From Streptomyces avidinii (GTDB lineage Bacteria > Actinomycetota > Actinomycetes > Streptomycetales > Streptomycetaceae), in assembly GCF_014650695.1 (NCBI RefSeq), contig NZ_BMVL01000012.1:155999-219998 (forward strand): a stretch of DNA of 64,000 nt, given 5' to 3'. The position numbers were made by a program, and so were the translations under genes. Below are positions 16,324 through 25,341 of this stretch, in pieces. The notes beneath the pieces are model-generated. The model searched no databases. It was not told the origin of the DNA and worked only from the letters and a program-made list of their open reading frames with translations. Positions within the stretch are counted from its first letter, which is position 1. Each line of letters begins with the position of its first letter.

Positions 16324-17544
16324 GTGGACATGGCGATGATGCGGCTCCGGCGCGAGGACCCGCGTGTCGTCGGCTCGTTCAGACTGCACCGGCGGCTCGG
16401 AGCCGGCGGCATGGGCGTGGTCTACCTCGGATCGGACCGGCGCGGACAGCGCGTCGCCCTCAAGGTCATCCGGCCGGATCTGGCCGAGGACCAGGAGTTC
16501 CGCTCGCGGTTCGCCCGCGAGGTGTCCGCCGCCCGACGGATCCGGGGCGGCTGCACCGCCCGCCTGGTGGCCGCGGACCTGGAGGCCGAGCGGCCCTGGT
16601 TCGCCACCCAGTACGTACCCGGTCCCTCGCTGCACGACAAGGTGGCCGAGGAAGGCCCCCTGACGGCCGCACAGATCGCCGCCGTGGGCGCCGCGCTCTC
16701 GGAGGGCCTGGTCGCCGTGCACGAGGCCGGGGTCGTCCACCGGGACCTCAAGCCCTCGAACATCCTCCTGTCGCCCAAGGGCCCCCGGATCATCGACTTC
16801 GGCATCGCCTGGGCCACCGGGGCGAGCACCCTCACCCATGTGGGTACGGCCGTCGGCTCCCCCGGCTTCCTCGCGCCGGAGCAGGTACGCGGTGCCGCCG
16901 TGACCCCCGCCACCGACGTCTTCGCGCTCGGCGCGACCCTGGCCTACGCGGCCACCGCCGACTCGCCCTTCGGGCACGGCAGTTCCGAGGTCATGCTGTA
17001 CCGCGTGGTCCACGAGGAGCCGCATCTGCAGGGCGTCCCGGACGCGCTGGCTCCCCTGGTGCGGGCCTGCCTCGCCAAGGACCCCGAGGAGCGGCCCAGC
17101 ACGCTCCAGCTGTCGATGCGGCTCAAGGAGATCGCGGCCCGCGAGGCGCAGGGGCTCTCCGACGGGCGCCCGCCGGCCCAGCGGGCCCGGGTCGAGCGGC
17201 CGACGGGACGGCTCCCCGAGGCCGAGCGGATCGGCAGCGCAGAGGAGTACCCCGGGCGGCGTACGGAGCGTCGTACGGGCGGCTCCACCACGCCCCGGGC
17301 CCAGGGCGGGTCCCCGAGCGGTCCGCACTCGCGGCCCTCGTCCTCCCGCAACCCGCAGCACCCCGGCGGCCCGACCTCGCGGCCGACCTCGGGCCGTACG
17401 GGCGGCCGTCCGGCCCCGAGGACGACGGGGACGGGCCGGCGGCCCTCACGGCCGGACCCGAGGCTGATGCGGCAGCGGCTGATCGTGTTCGTCGTGGTGA
17501 CGCTGATCGTCGCGCTGGGCATCGCGGCGGCCCAGAAGCTGTAG
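16324..17544 (+). CDS. Hanks-type serine/threonine protein kinase with C-terminal membrane anchor
   Basis: A 406-aa Ser/Thr kinase. The catalytic domain (about 18-275) has the glycine loop LGAGGMGVVYLG (25-36), ATP-binding lysine K47 in VALK, the HRDLKPSN catalytic loop (139-146), DFG (158-160) and an APE segment (LAPEQV), so it should be active. A Pro/Arg/Ser/Gly-rich linker (about 285-380) leads to a single C-terminal membrane helix (about 385-402) with almost no extracellular part, so no sensor domain (no PASTA, no beta-propeller) is present. GTG 16324 and ATG 16330 are both possible starts. It converges with the SpoU methyltransferase, whose stop is 4 bases away. Confidence 0.93.
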   Translation: MDMAMMRLRREDPRVVGSFRLHRRLGAGGMGVVYLGSDRRGQRVALKVIRPDLAEDQEFRSRFAREVSAARRIRGGCTARLVAADLEAERPWFATQYVPGPSLHDKVAEEGPLTAAQIAAVGAALSEGLVAVHEAGVVHRDLKPSNILLSPKGPRIIDFGIAWATGASTLTHVGTAVGSPGFLAPEQVRGAAVTPATDVFALGATLAYAATADSPFGHGSSEVMLYRVVHEEPHLQGVPDALAPLVRACLAKDPEERPSTLQLSMRLKEIAAREAQGLSDGRPPAQRARVERPTGRLPEAERIGSAEEYPGRRTERRTGGSTTPRAQGGSPSGPHSRPSSSRNPQHPGGPTSRPTSGRTGGRPAPRTTGTGRRPSRPDPRLMRQRLIVFVVVTLIVALGIAAAQKL

Positions 17545-17548
17545 CGCC

Positions 17549-18367
17549 CTACTGCGCGGTGCGGCCCTGGGCCACCGCGTAGAAGGCGACCGCGGCCGCG
17601 GCACCCACGTTCAGCGAGTCCACTCCGTGCGCCATCGGGATCCGCACCCACTCGTCGGCGGCGACGAGCGCCTGCGTGGACAGGCCGTCGCCCTCGGCTC
17701 CGAGCATCAGCGCGACCCGTTCCAGGGACTGCGGCGCCGCCACGTCGATCGGCGTGGCCTTCTCGTGCGGGGTGAGGGCGAGCAGCTTGAAGCCCGCCTC
17801 GCGCACCGAGTCCAGGCTCTTGGGCCAGGCCTCCAGCCGGGCGTAGGGGACGGAGAACACCGCGCCCATGGAGACCTTCACCGAGCGGCGGTAGAGCGGG
17901 TCCGCGCAGTCCGGCGACAGCAGTACCGCGTCCATGCCGAGCGCGGCCGCGCTGCGGAAGATCGCCCCGATGTTGGTGTGGTCGTTGACCGCTTCCATGA
18001 CGACCACCCGGCGGGTCGTGGCGAGCAGTTCCTCGGCCGTGGGCAGCGGCTTGCGCTGCATGGAGGCCAGGGCGCCGCGGTGCACGTGGTAACCGGTGAC
18101 GCGCTCGGCGAGCTCGGGGCTCACCGCGTAGACCGGTGCCGGGAGTTCGTCGATGACGTCGCGCATGACGTCGACCCACTTGGCGGAGAGCAGCATCGAG
18201 CGCATCTCGTACCCGGCGTCCTTGGCGCGTCTGATGACCTTCTCGCCCTCGGCGATGAAGAGGCCTTCCGCGGGCTCGCGCCTGCGCCGGAGTTCGACGT
18301 CGGTCAGGCCCGTGTAGTCACGCAGGCGCGGGTCGTCGGGGTCGTTGATGGTGATGAGATCAGCCAC
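17549..18367 (-). CDS. SpoU/TrmH-family RNA 2'-O-methyltransferase
   Basis: A 272-aa SPOUT-class methyltransferase that transfers a methyl group from SAM to a ribose 2'-OH in rRNA or tRNA. After an N-terminal substrate-binding domain (about 1-110, with the FIAEGEKVIRRA segment), the three SPOUT motifs follow: NIGAIFRSAAALG (motif 1), LMLGAEGDGLS (motif 2) and IPMAHGVDSLNVGAAAAV (motif 3), which form the trefoil knot. ATG 18367 starts the family alignment. The gene lies between the kinase and cysG; the exact target nucleotide cannot be told from sequence. A second, distinct SpoU protein is encoded at 60725-61594. Confidence 0.92.
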   Translation of the reverse strand: MADLITINDPDDPRLRDYTGLTDVELRRRREPAEGLFIAEGEKVIRRAKDAGYEMRSMLLSAKWVDVMRDVIDELPAPVYAVSPELAERVTGYHVHRGALASMQRKPLPTAEELLATTRRVVVMEAVNDHTNIGAIFRSAAALGMDAVLLSPDCADPLYRRSVKVSMGAVFSVPYARLEAWPKSLDSVREAGFKLLALTPHEKATPIDVAAPQSLERVALMLGAEGDGLSTQALVAADEWVRIPMAHGVDSLNVGAAAAVAFYAVAQGRTAQ

Positions 18368-18409
18368 AGGGTGATACTGCCTTGTCCTGGGTACGGTGCC
18401 AACGGCCTG

Positions 18410-19645
18410 TCAGGCGCTGGTGGTGGGAACGTCGGGGGTTCCGACGCGGACGACCTCACCGATGACGATGACGGCGGGCGGGCGGATCTCCTCGGCGCGC
18501 ACGGTCTCCCCGACCGTGGCCAGGGTGGCGTCCACCCGGCGCTGGGTGGCGGTGGTGCCCTCCTGGATCACCGCGACGGGGGTCTGCGCGGGTCGGCCGT
18601 GGCGCACCAGCGCCTCGGCGATGAGGCCGATCTTGTCGACGCCCATGAGGATCACCAGGGTGCCGGTGAGCTTGGCGAGGGAGGCCCAGTCCACGAGCGA
18701 GCGCGGGTCGTCGGGGCCGACGTGCCCGCTGACCACGGTGAACTCGTGCGCCACACCGCGGTGAGTGACCGGGATGCCGGCGGCGCCGGGCACCGAGATG
18801 GAGCTGGAGATGCCGGGGACGACGGTGCAGGCGATGCCGGCCTCGGCGAGGGCCTGGAGCTCCTCCATGCCGCGGCCGAAGACGTACGGGTCCCCGCCCT
18901 TGAGCCGGACCACGGCCTTGCCGGCCCTGGCGTGCTCGATCAGGGCGTTGTTGATGGCCTCCTGGGCCATGAACCGGCCGTACGGGATCTTCGCGGCGTC
19001 GATGACCTCGACGTGCGGGGGGAGCTCGTCGAGCAGGTCCCGGGGGCCGAGCCGGTCGGCGATGACCACGTCGGCCTCGGCGAGGAGCCGGCGGCCGCGC
19101 ACGGTGATCAGGTCCGGGTCGCCCGGGCCGCCGCCGACGAGGGCGACGCCGGGGGTGGCCTTGTGCCGGTGCGCGGGAGCGGTGAGGGTGCCGTCGCGCA
19201 GGCCCTCGATCACGGCGTCGCGGACGGCGGCGGAGCGGCGCGGGTCGTTGCCGGTCAGCACGGCCACGGTGACGCCCTCGATGCGGCCGGTCGCCGGGGT
19301 CCACGCGGTGGCGGCGGAGGCGTCGTCGGCGCGGACGCACCAGACGCGCTCGCGCTCGGCCTCGGCGGAGGCCTGCTCGTTGACGTCGCGGTGCTGCGTG
19401 GCGATCAGGGCGTACCAGGCGTCGGCGAGGTCGCCGTCCTGGTAGCGGCGGCGCTCCCAGCGGATCTCGCCGGTCGCGGCCATGGCGTCCACGGAGGGGG
19501 TGGCGGAGGGCGAGACGAGCAGGACGTCGGCGCCGGCCGCGACGAGCGCGGGGAGGCGGCGCTGGGCGACCTGGCCACCGCCGATGACGACGACGCGGCG
19601 GCCGGCGAGGCGGAGGCCTACGGGGTAGGCGGGGGTGTCGGCCAT
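18410..19645 (-). CDS. cysG: Siroheme synthase / uroporphyrinogen-III C-methyltransferase
   Basis: A 411-aa two-domain tetrapyrrole enzyme. Residues about 10-150 form a NAD-binding Rossmann domain (IGGGQVAQRR at 21-30) corresponding to precorrin-2 dehydrogenase/ferrochelatase. Residues about 165-400 are the SAM-dependent uroporphyrinogen-III methyltransferase, with VGGGPGDPDLITVRG, DRLGPRDLL, the RLKGGDPYVFGRG and VPGISSSISVPGAAGIPVTHRG motifs. It makes precorrin-2 for both siroheme and cobalamin, in keeping with the bluB-cobT and cobL genes next to it. ATG 19645 is well placed. It is shorter than enterobacterial CysG (457 aa) because the linker and dehydrogenase dimerisation part are reduced. 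Confidence 0.93.
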   Translation of the reverse strand: MADTPAYPVGLRLAGRRVVVIGGGQVAQRRLPALVAAGADVLLVSPSATPSVDAMAATGEIRWERRRYQDGDLADAWYALIATQHRDVNEQASAEAERERVWCVRADDASAATAWTPATGRIEGVTVAVLTGNDPRRSAAVRDAVIEGLRDGTLTAPAHRHKATPGVALVGGGPGDPDLITVRGRRLLAEADVVIADRLGPRDLLDELPPHVEVIDAAKIPYGRFMAQEAINNALIEHARAGKAVVRLKGGDPYVFGRGMEELQALAEAGIACTVVPGISSSISVPGAAGIPVTHRGVAHEFTVVSGHVGPDDPRSLVDWASLAKLTGTLVILMGVDKIGLIAEALVRHGRPAQTPVAVIQEGTTATQRRVDATLATVGETVRAEEIRPPAVIVIGEVVRVGTPDVPTTSA

Positions 19646-20000
19646 GGCGGTGCGGCTCCTGAGGGCGGCGGTGTCTTGCGTGCCGCTGCGACGCTGGAGC
19701 GGCGGTGTACTGACGTGCGGTTATGTAGTGCGGGTCCACCATACGGCGCGAGCCGTCCCGAGGCGCGGACGGGGGCTGCGGCGTCCTGGGCGGGTGCGGG
19801 TCAGGGCTCGGGGCTCCGCCCCGAACCCTGCGCCTCAAACGCCGGCGGGGCTGGGGGTGGCTTCGATGTGGGGCGGTGCCCCTCCGGGACGTCTCCTCGG
19901 CTCGCGAACCCCGCGCCGGAGCGGCCTGCCGACCGGCGGTGGGTTCGCTCGACCTGCGGGGACATCCCGGAGTGTCCCCGCCCCACGGCAGCGCCGGAGG
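19646..20000. other. 355-base intergenic region with dispersed-repeat-like sequence
   Basis: It separates cobT and cysG, both on the minus strand. It contains a palindromic terminator (19802-19830) joined to the sequence CGCCTCAAACGCCGGCGGGG, a motif I recognise as commonly dispersed between Streptomyces genes. No credible gene is seen. Confidence 0.55.
19802..19830 (-). terminator. Terminator-type palindrome downstream of bluB-cobT
   Basis: CAGGG-c-TCGGGG ... CCCCGA-a-CCCTG forms an 11-bp stem with one mismatch and a 5-base loop. It is about 170 bases after the cobT stop and is associated with a frequently dispersed Streptomyces intergenic repeat. Confidence 0.6.
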
Positions 20001-23000
20001 CTACTTCTCCGTCACGCCCGCCGAGTCGAAGGTGGCGACCTCGTGCATGGCGCGGGCCGCGCTCTGGACCAGGGGGAGGGCCAGGAGGGCGCCCGTGCCC
20101 TCGCCGAGGCGGAGGTCCAGGTCGACCAGCGGGCGCAGGCCCAGCTTGTTCAGGGCCGCCACGTGCCCCGGCTCCGCACTGCGGTGGCCCGCGATGCATG
20201 CCGAGAGGGACTCGGGGGCGATGGCGCGGGCCACCAGGGCGGCAGCTCCGGCGCTGACGCCGTCCAGGATCACGGGGGTGCGCAGCGAGGCTCCGCCGAG
20301 GAGCAGGCCGACGATGGCGGCGTGCTCCAGGCCGCCGATGGCCGCCAGGACGCCGATCGGGTCGGCCGGGTCGGGCTGGTGGAGCTCCAGGGCGCGGCGG
20401 ACGACCTCGACCTTGCGGGCGTGCGTCTCGTCGTTGATGCCCGTGCCGCGGCCGGTGACCTCCGCCGGGTCCACGCCGGTGAAGACCGAGATCAGGGCCG
20501 CGGAGACGGTGGTGTTGGCGATGCCCATCTCGCCGGTGAGGAGGGCCTTGTTGCCGGCGGCGACGAGGTCGCGGGCCGTCTCGATGCCGACCTCGATGGC
20601 CGCGACGGCTTCCTCGCGGGTCATCGCCGGGCCGGTGGAGAGGTCGGCCGTGCCGGGGCGGACCTTGCGGGGCAGGAGGCCGGGGGTGGCGGGGAGGTCC
20701 CCGGCGACGCCGACGTCGATCACGCAGACCTCGGCGCCCACCTGGTTGGCGAAGGCGTTGCACACGGCCCCGCCGCCCAGGAAGTTGGCGACCATCTGCG
20801 TCGTGACCTCCTGCGGCCACGGGGTGACGCCCTGGGCGTGCACGCCGTGGTCACCGGCGAAGATCGCGACCGCGGCGGGCTCCGGGATCGGCGGCGGGCA
20901 GACCCGGGAGAGCCCGGACAGCTGGGCGGAGATGATCTCCAGCATGCCCAGGGCGCCGGCGGGCTTGGTCATGCGCTTCTGCCGCTCCCAGGCCTCGCCG
21001 AGCGCCTTCGCGTCGAGGGGGCGGATGCTGGCGACGGTCTCCGAGAGCAGGTCGTGCGGCTCCTCGCCGGGCAGCGCGCGGCGGCCGTAGGTCTCCTCGT
21101 GGACCACCCAGGAGAGCGGGCGGCGCTGCGACCAGCCGGCCTGCGCCAGCTCGGGCTCCTCGGGGAACTCGTCGACGTAGCCCACGCAGAGGTAGGCGAC
21201 GACTTCGAGGTGCTCGGGAAGGCCGAGCTCGCGGACCATTTCGCGCTCGTCGAAGAAGCTGACCCAGCCGACGCCGAGGCCTTCGGCGCGCGCGGCGAGC
21301 CAGAGGTTCTCCACGGCGAGGGCGGAGGAGTACGGGGCCATCTGCGGCTGGGTGTGCCGGCCGAGGGTGTGGCGCCCGCCGCGGGTGGGGTCGGCGGTGA
21401 CGACGATGTTCACCGGGGTGTCGAGGATGGCCTCGATCTTGAGTTCCTTGAACTGCTTCGCCCGGCCCTTGGGCAGCGACTTGGCGTAGGCCTCGCGCTG
21501 GCGCTGGGCGAGCTCGTGCATCGTCCGGCGGGTCTCTGCGGAGCGGATGACGACGAAGTCCCAGGGCTGCGAGTGGCCGACGCTGGGCGCGGTGTGGGCC
21601 GCCTCCAGGACGCGGAGCAGCACCTCGTGGGGGATCGGGTCGGTACGGAAGCCCTTGCGGATGTCACGGCGCTCGCGCATGACGCGCAGGACGGCCTCGC
21701 GCTCGGCGTCGGCGTAACCGGGGGCCGCCTCGCCCACGGATTCCGGCGCGACGGGCTCGGCCGGGACGGGCTCCGCGGGGGCGGCCTCCTCGGGCCGGGG
21801 CTCTGCGGCCACCGGCTCGGCCTGGGCCAACGGCTCGGGCTGCGGGGCTGCGGCCACCGACTCGACCACGACGGGCTCGGGCTCGGGCTCCGGCTCGGCC
21901 GCGGGCTGCGCCTCGACGACGGTAACCGGCTCCGGCTGCGGCTCCGGTGCGGGCTCCGGCTGGACGGGCTCGGCCACCACGGCCACGACCGGCTCTGCGG
22001 GAACGACCGGCTCGGGCCGGGACTCCACGGCCGCCGGCTCGGCGGGGACGACAGGCTCGGGCTGCGGCTCCGGCTCGACCACGACCGGCTCGGGCTGGAC
22101 CGGCTCGGCCACGGCCGCCGTCGGCTCCACCGGCTCCGCGGCGGCCACCGGCTCCGGCTCGGGCTCCGGCTGCGGCTCGACGGCGACGGGCTCGGCCTGG
22201 ACGGGCTCCGGCTGGACGGGCTCCGGCTGGACGGGCTCCGGCTGGACGGGCTCGGCCGCCACCGGCTCGGGCTGGACCACCGCTTCCGCGGGGGCCGGCG
22301 CCGGCTCCGGCTCCACGGCGGGGTCCTGGACGGGCTCTGCCAGCGGCTCCGGCGTCCACGGGGCCCCGGCCTGCGGCGGGATCTCGCCCGGCGCGGCCTC
22401 CGCGCGCGGGATGTCCAGGTACTCGGGCCCGGTGGTCGGGGGCCCCGCCTGGCGCAGCGGGACGGGCGCCACCGGGGTGCTCACGGCGGCCATCGGGGCC
22501 GGCTGGGCGGGCGCCGCGGCCGGGCCGCGGTCCGCGAGGGACCGTACGACTCCGCCGTTGGCCTCGGGCATGGGCGGGCCCATGTGCAGCGGGCGCCGGA
22601 CGGGGGCCGCGGGAGCCACCGGGGCGACGGGGGCCGCGGGCGGCGGGACGACGAGCCCGCCGAGGTCGAGCGCGCCGGAGTCACGGCCGCCCGTCTCGTG
22701 CGCGCCCGCGCTGTAGCCGCCGTCGGGGAACACCGGCGGGGGGAATTCGGTGTACGGGGCAGGTGCCGGGGCCTCGGGGTAGGAGGGCTCGGCTCCGTAG
22801 GACAGGTCCGTGTACATCGGCGGGCCGTCGAGCGGGGACGGGGCGGGGAAGGCGGGGGCCGGCGGGACGACCTGCGGGTCGCTCCACGCACCCTGGCCGC
22901 TCGGCATCAGCAGCAGTTCCTCGTCCTCCGGCTCGGCCGGGTTGTCCATGAGGTCCTGGAAGGCGTAGCCAGCGGGGATCGGTGCCGGGATCTGGACCGG

Positions 23001-23078
23001 AGCGGGGACGCCCTGCTGATCCACCATGCCCGCGTTGTCCGGGTGACCCTCGCCCGGGACCTGGCCGGTGTCAGTCAT
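20001..23078 (-). CDS. cobT: BluB-CobT fusion protein with long Pro/Glu-rich N-terminal extension
   Basis: A 1025-aa protein joining two successive steps of the lower-ligand branch of B12 synthesis. Residues 1 to about 450 are low-complexity, Pro/Glu/Val/Ala-rich (repeated QPEPV-like units). About 455-670 is a BluB/nitroreductase-like domain (RERRDIRKGFRTDPIP, HTAPSVGHSQPWDF, EGLGVGWVSFF), which in BluB makes 5,6-dimethylbenzimidazole from reduced FMN. About 680-1025 is CobT, nicotinate-nucleotide-dimethylbenzimidazole phosphoribosyltransferase: FAGDHGVHAQGVT, GEMGIANTTVSAAL, and LRLGEGTGA containing the catalytic Glu. ATG 23078 follows GAGGGG. Product channelling is an inference. No cobalamin riboswitch was recognised upstream. 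Confidence 0.93.
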   Translation of the reverse strand: MTDTGQVPGEGHPDNAGMVDQQGVPAPVQIPAPIPAGYAFQDLMDNPAEPEDEELLLMPSGQGAWSDPQVVPPAPAFPAPSPLDGPPMYTDLSYGAEPSYPEAPAPAPYTEFPPPVFPDGGYSAGAHETGGRDSGALDLGGLVVPPPAAPVAPVAPAAPVRRPLHMGPPMPEANGGVVRSLADRGPAAAPAQPAPMAAVSTPVAPVPLRQAGPPTTGPEYLDIPRAEAAPGEIPPQAGAPWTPEPLAEPVQDPAVEPEPAPAPAEAVVQPEPVAAEPVQPEPVQPEPVQPEPVQAEPVAVEPQPEPEPEPVAAAEPVEPTAAVAEPVQPEPVVVEPEPQPEPVVPAEPAAVESRPEPVVPAEPVVAVVAEPVQPEPAPEPQPEPVTVVEAQPAAEPEPEPEPVVVESVAAAPQPEPLAQAEPVAAEPRPEEAAPAEPVPAEPVAPESVGEAAPGYADAEREAVLRVMRERRDIRKGFRTDPIPHEVLLRVLEAAHTAPSVGHSQPWDFVVIRSAETRRTMHELAQRQREAYAKSLPKGRAKQFKELKIEAILDTPVNIVVTADPTRGGRHTLGRHTQPQMAPYSSALAVENLWLAARAEGLGVGWVSFFDEREMVRELGLPEHLEVVAYLCVGYVDEFPEEPELAQAGWSQRRPLSWVVHEETYGRRALPGEEPHDLLSETVASIRPLDAKALGEAWERQKRMTKPAGALGMLEIISAQLSGLSRVCPPPIPEPAAVAIFAGDHGVHAQGVTPWPQEVTTQMVANFLGGGAVCNAFANQVGAEVCVIDVGVAGDLPATPGLLPRKVRPGTADLSTGPAMTREEAVAAIEVGIETARDLVAAGNKALLTGEMGIANTTVSAALISVFTGVDPAEVTGRGTGINDETHARKVEVVRRALELHQPDPADPIGVLAAIGGLEHAAIVGLLLGGASLRTPVILDGVSAGAAALVARAIAPESLSACIAGHRSAEPGHVAALNKLGLRPLVDLDLRLGEGTGALLALPLVQSAARAMHEVATFDSAGVTEK
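22185..22259. repeat. 15-bp tandem repeats inside cobT
   Basis: Five near-identical 15-bp units (GACGGGCTCCGGCTG and variants) in phase with the reading frame encode repeated QPEPV on the minus strand. They form the most regular part of the Pro/Glu-rich extension and are a likely site of length variation. Confidence 0.8.
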
Positions 23079-23351
23079 GCTTACCCCTCGCCCATCGGTG
23101 TTGCCTCTTCGATCGCCCGGTCGCCCACGGGGCCGCCGTGCGGTTTGCCTGCGGGGTTGCGGTGCGACGAGCTCGTCTCGCATACGCCTGCACGACAACC
23201 AGTAAGCATTGTCGCGCCCGTCGGCGATCGTGGCGGCCATAACCGTCACGGTCCTCTGTGGACTGCGCCACGTCGCGCGTCCAGGCGGTGTCGCGATGCC
23301 CGAATCGTCCGGGGCAGTACGACGATCGGCCAGCCTACCCCGGCCCTCGTC

Positions 23352-24551
23352 TCAGCGCGTGACGGGGCGTTCCGCTGCCAGGAGGAACACCACGGAACGG
23401 TCCTGTTCGGCCCAGGTGCGGGGGTCCAGGGCGACGGACTGGAGCAGCGCGCACTCGACGGCGTAACCGTGTTCGGTGAGTGCCCTGCCGATCGCCTCCG
23501 CCTCGTCGCGGGTGGAGGCGTGGCTGACGATCCGTTCGGGGCGGCGTTCGGCGACGGCCGCGACGACGGGGGCGCCGCCACCGCCGACGCGGACGACGTC
23601 GGGCTCGGGCAGGTTCTCCAGTACGTGCGGTGCGCGCCCGGCGACGACCTGGACCTGTACTCCTCGCTTGCGGGCGGCGGCAGTTACGCGGTCGCATGCG
23701 GCCGGGTCGGTGTCCACCGCGATGACGGCGGCGCCGAGGGCGGCCGCGTCCACGGCCACGCCGCCGGCGCCGGCGCCGATGTCCCAGACGAGGTCGCCGG
23801 TGCGCGGGCCGAGGCGGGCCAGTTGGGCGGCGCGCAGCTGCGTGGACTCGCCCTCGCCCGCGTCCGGCCGGGGCCTCGCCCAGCCGCGCTCGGTCGACCG
23901 GGCGGCGCTCTGGCCGAACAGCCAGCCGGCGTCGGCGGGTGCCGGTCCCCCGCCGCCGATGACGATGACGACGTTCGGGTCGCGCCAGCTGTGGTCGGCT
24001 GCCTTGTCGGAGGTGAGGACGCTCACCTGTTCGCGGTCGGTGCCGAGTTCCTCGCAGACGACGAAGGTGCGGTGAACTCCTTCGAGCAGCAGCGCCAGTT
24101 CCGCGGGGCCGGCGCCGGGTGAGGTGAGCACGGCGACCTTGGCGTGGGCGCGGCACACGTTGACGGCGCGGCGCAGGGTGCGGGGGTGGGCCACGACGAC
24201 CTGGGCGTCGTCCCAGGGCATGCCGGCGCGGGCGAAGGCGGCGGCCACGGAGGAGACGGCCGGGACGACCTCGACCTCCAGGCCGTGCTCCGGGGCGCGC
24301 AGGGTGCGTACGACGCCGAAGAAGCCGGGGTCGCCGTCGGCGAGGACCACCGCCGTGCCGCGGTGGCCGGCGATGCGACTCGCGGCGAGGCCGAGGCTGC
24401 CCAGGCGGATGCGTTCGGCGGTGGGCGGCACTTCGGGGAGGGCGAGGTGGTGGGCGGCGCCGGCCACGAGGGTGGCGGCGGAGAGCGCGGACCGGGCGCC
24501 CGCGGTCAGGGGCGAACCGTCCCAGCCGATCACCGTGACCCGGTCGGCCAT
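23352..24551 (-). CDS. cobL: Precorrin-6Y C5,15-methyltransferase, decarboxylating (CbiE-CbiT fusion)
   Basis: A 399-aa bifunctional cobalamin enzyme that methylates C-5 and C-15 of precorrin-6Y and decarboxylates the C-12 acetate. Residues about 1-200 are CbiE, a canonical tetrapyrrole methylase (VTVIGWDGSPLTAG, LADGDPGFFG, VVPAVSSVAAAFARAG). Residues about 230-390 are CbiT, with the Rossmann SAM motif VWDIGAGAGGVAVDAA and the following VDTDPAACDRV. ATG 24551 matches the family start. It lies 273 bases downstream of the bluB-cobT start on the opposite side of an intergenic gap, in the same orientation, so the B12 genes here form a loose cluster rather than one overlapping operon. Confidence 0.94.
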   Translation of the reverse strand: MADRVTVIGWDGSPLTAGARSALSAATLVAGAAHHLALPEVPPTAERIRLGSLGLAASRIAGHRGTAVVLADGDPGFFGVVRTLRAPEHGLEVEVVPAVSSVAAAFARAGMPWDDAQVVVAHPRTLRRAVNVCRAHAKVAVLTSPGAGPAELALLLEGVHRTFVVCEELGTDREQVSVLTSDKAADHSWRDPNVVIVIGGGGPAPADAGWLFGQSAARSTERGWARPRPDAGEGESTQLRAAQLARLGPRTGDLVWDIGAGAGGVAVDAAALGAAVIAVDTDPAACDRVTAAARKRGVQVQVVAGRAPHVLENLPEPDVVRVGGGGAPVVAAVAERRPERIVSHASTRDEAEAIGRALTEHGYAVECALLQSVALDPRTWAEQDRSVVFLLAAERPVTR

Positions 24552-24642
24552 CGTCGTCAGTCTCCTGGTCTGGGGTGGGGCGAAGCTTCGTCCGGCGGGC
24601 ACGGGCAGGGCGCGGGCACGGTGAGACTACCCGGTCATCGGT

Positions 24643-25341
24643 TCACTTCCAGTCGGCGCCGACGGGGTAGCCGCTCGCGTCGGCGCGCTGCGGGAAGGCG
24701 GAGCTGCGGGCGTATCCGTCGTAGCTGTCGAAGCTGTCGTACCCGTCGTAGCCGTCGCCCTCGTCGAGGTCCTCGGGGACCAGGCTCCAGACGATGAGGT
24801 CGGTACGCGTGTCGGTCCAGCCGCCGTCGGCCGTCTGCGTACGCACTATCCACGCGTTGCGCAGGACGCCCTCGCTGATGCAGCCGATCTTCTGCGCCAC
24901 CTGCTGCGAGGCGGTGTTGTCGGCGGCGGTACGCAGTTCGAGCCGCTCGAATCCCTGGTCGCGGAAGAGCCATTGGGCGACGGCGAGGACGGATTCGCTG
25001 GCGTAGCCCTCGCCGCGGGCCCATGGCGCGGTGACGTAGCCGACCTCGGTGGCGCGGGTGCGCCAGTTGGTGCTCTGGAGGTGGACGATGCCGACGAGGC
25101 GCTGGGTGAGGAACTCGGTGACGGCGAAGACGATGCCGCGGCCCTCGGTGCGTTCGGCGTGGGAGTGCCGGGTGGCCCAGGCGTGCGCTTCGGCGGAGGT
25201 GTAGGGGTGGGGCGCGCCGGTCCAGGCGATCACGTGCTCGTCGTTCATCATCTCGGTGAGCGCGGTGACGTCCTCTTCCTCGAAGGGGCGCAGCACCAGC
25301 CGGTCCGTGCTGATGGTGACGTCCGGGAAGGTGGTAGTCAT
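24643..25341 (-). CDS. RimJ/RimL-type GNAT acetyltransferase with YDGYD tail
   Basis: A 232-aa protein of the RimJ/RimL branch, known for acetylating ribosomal-protein N-termini or other amines. Family motifs: TDRLVLRPFEEEDVTAL at the start, EVGYVTAPWARGEGYASES with the acetyl-CoA loop RGEGYA, and NTASQQVAQKIGC followed by EGVLRNAWI. The last about 45 residues are unusual: an acidic, tyrosine-rich run of DGYDGYDSFDSYDGY units encoded by tandem DNA, absent from typical RimL. ATG 25341 has GGAG at the right distance; an earlier ATG (MELR) contains that site inside its frame. The tail could be a solubility tag or binding element; this is inference. Confidence 0.88.
   Translation of the reverse strand: MTTTFPDVTISTDRLVLRPFEEEDVTALTEMMNDEHVIAWTGAPHPYTSAEAHAWATRHSHAERTEGRGIVFAVTEFLTQRLVGIVHLQSTNWRTRATEVGYVTAPWARGEGYASESVLAVAQWLFRDQGFERLELRTAADNTASQQVAQKIGCISEGVLRNAWIVRTQTADGGWTDTRTDLIVWSLVPEDLDEGDGYDGYDSFDSYDGYARSSAFPQRADASGYPVGADWK

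Noticed and set aside
22061..22340. CRISPR-like or satellite array
   Set aside because: The repetition is in phase with the cobT reading frame and encodes Pro/Glu-rich protein; there are no spacers.
23079..23351. Cobalamin riboswitch upstream of bluB-cobT
   Set aside because: No B12-box-like sequence could be found on the minus strand of this 273-base gap.
19635..24122. 1495-codon plus-strand open frame
   Set aside because: It runs antisense to cysG, cobT and cobL; such long shadow frames are expected at this GC content and it shows no domain.
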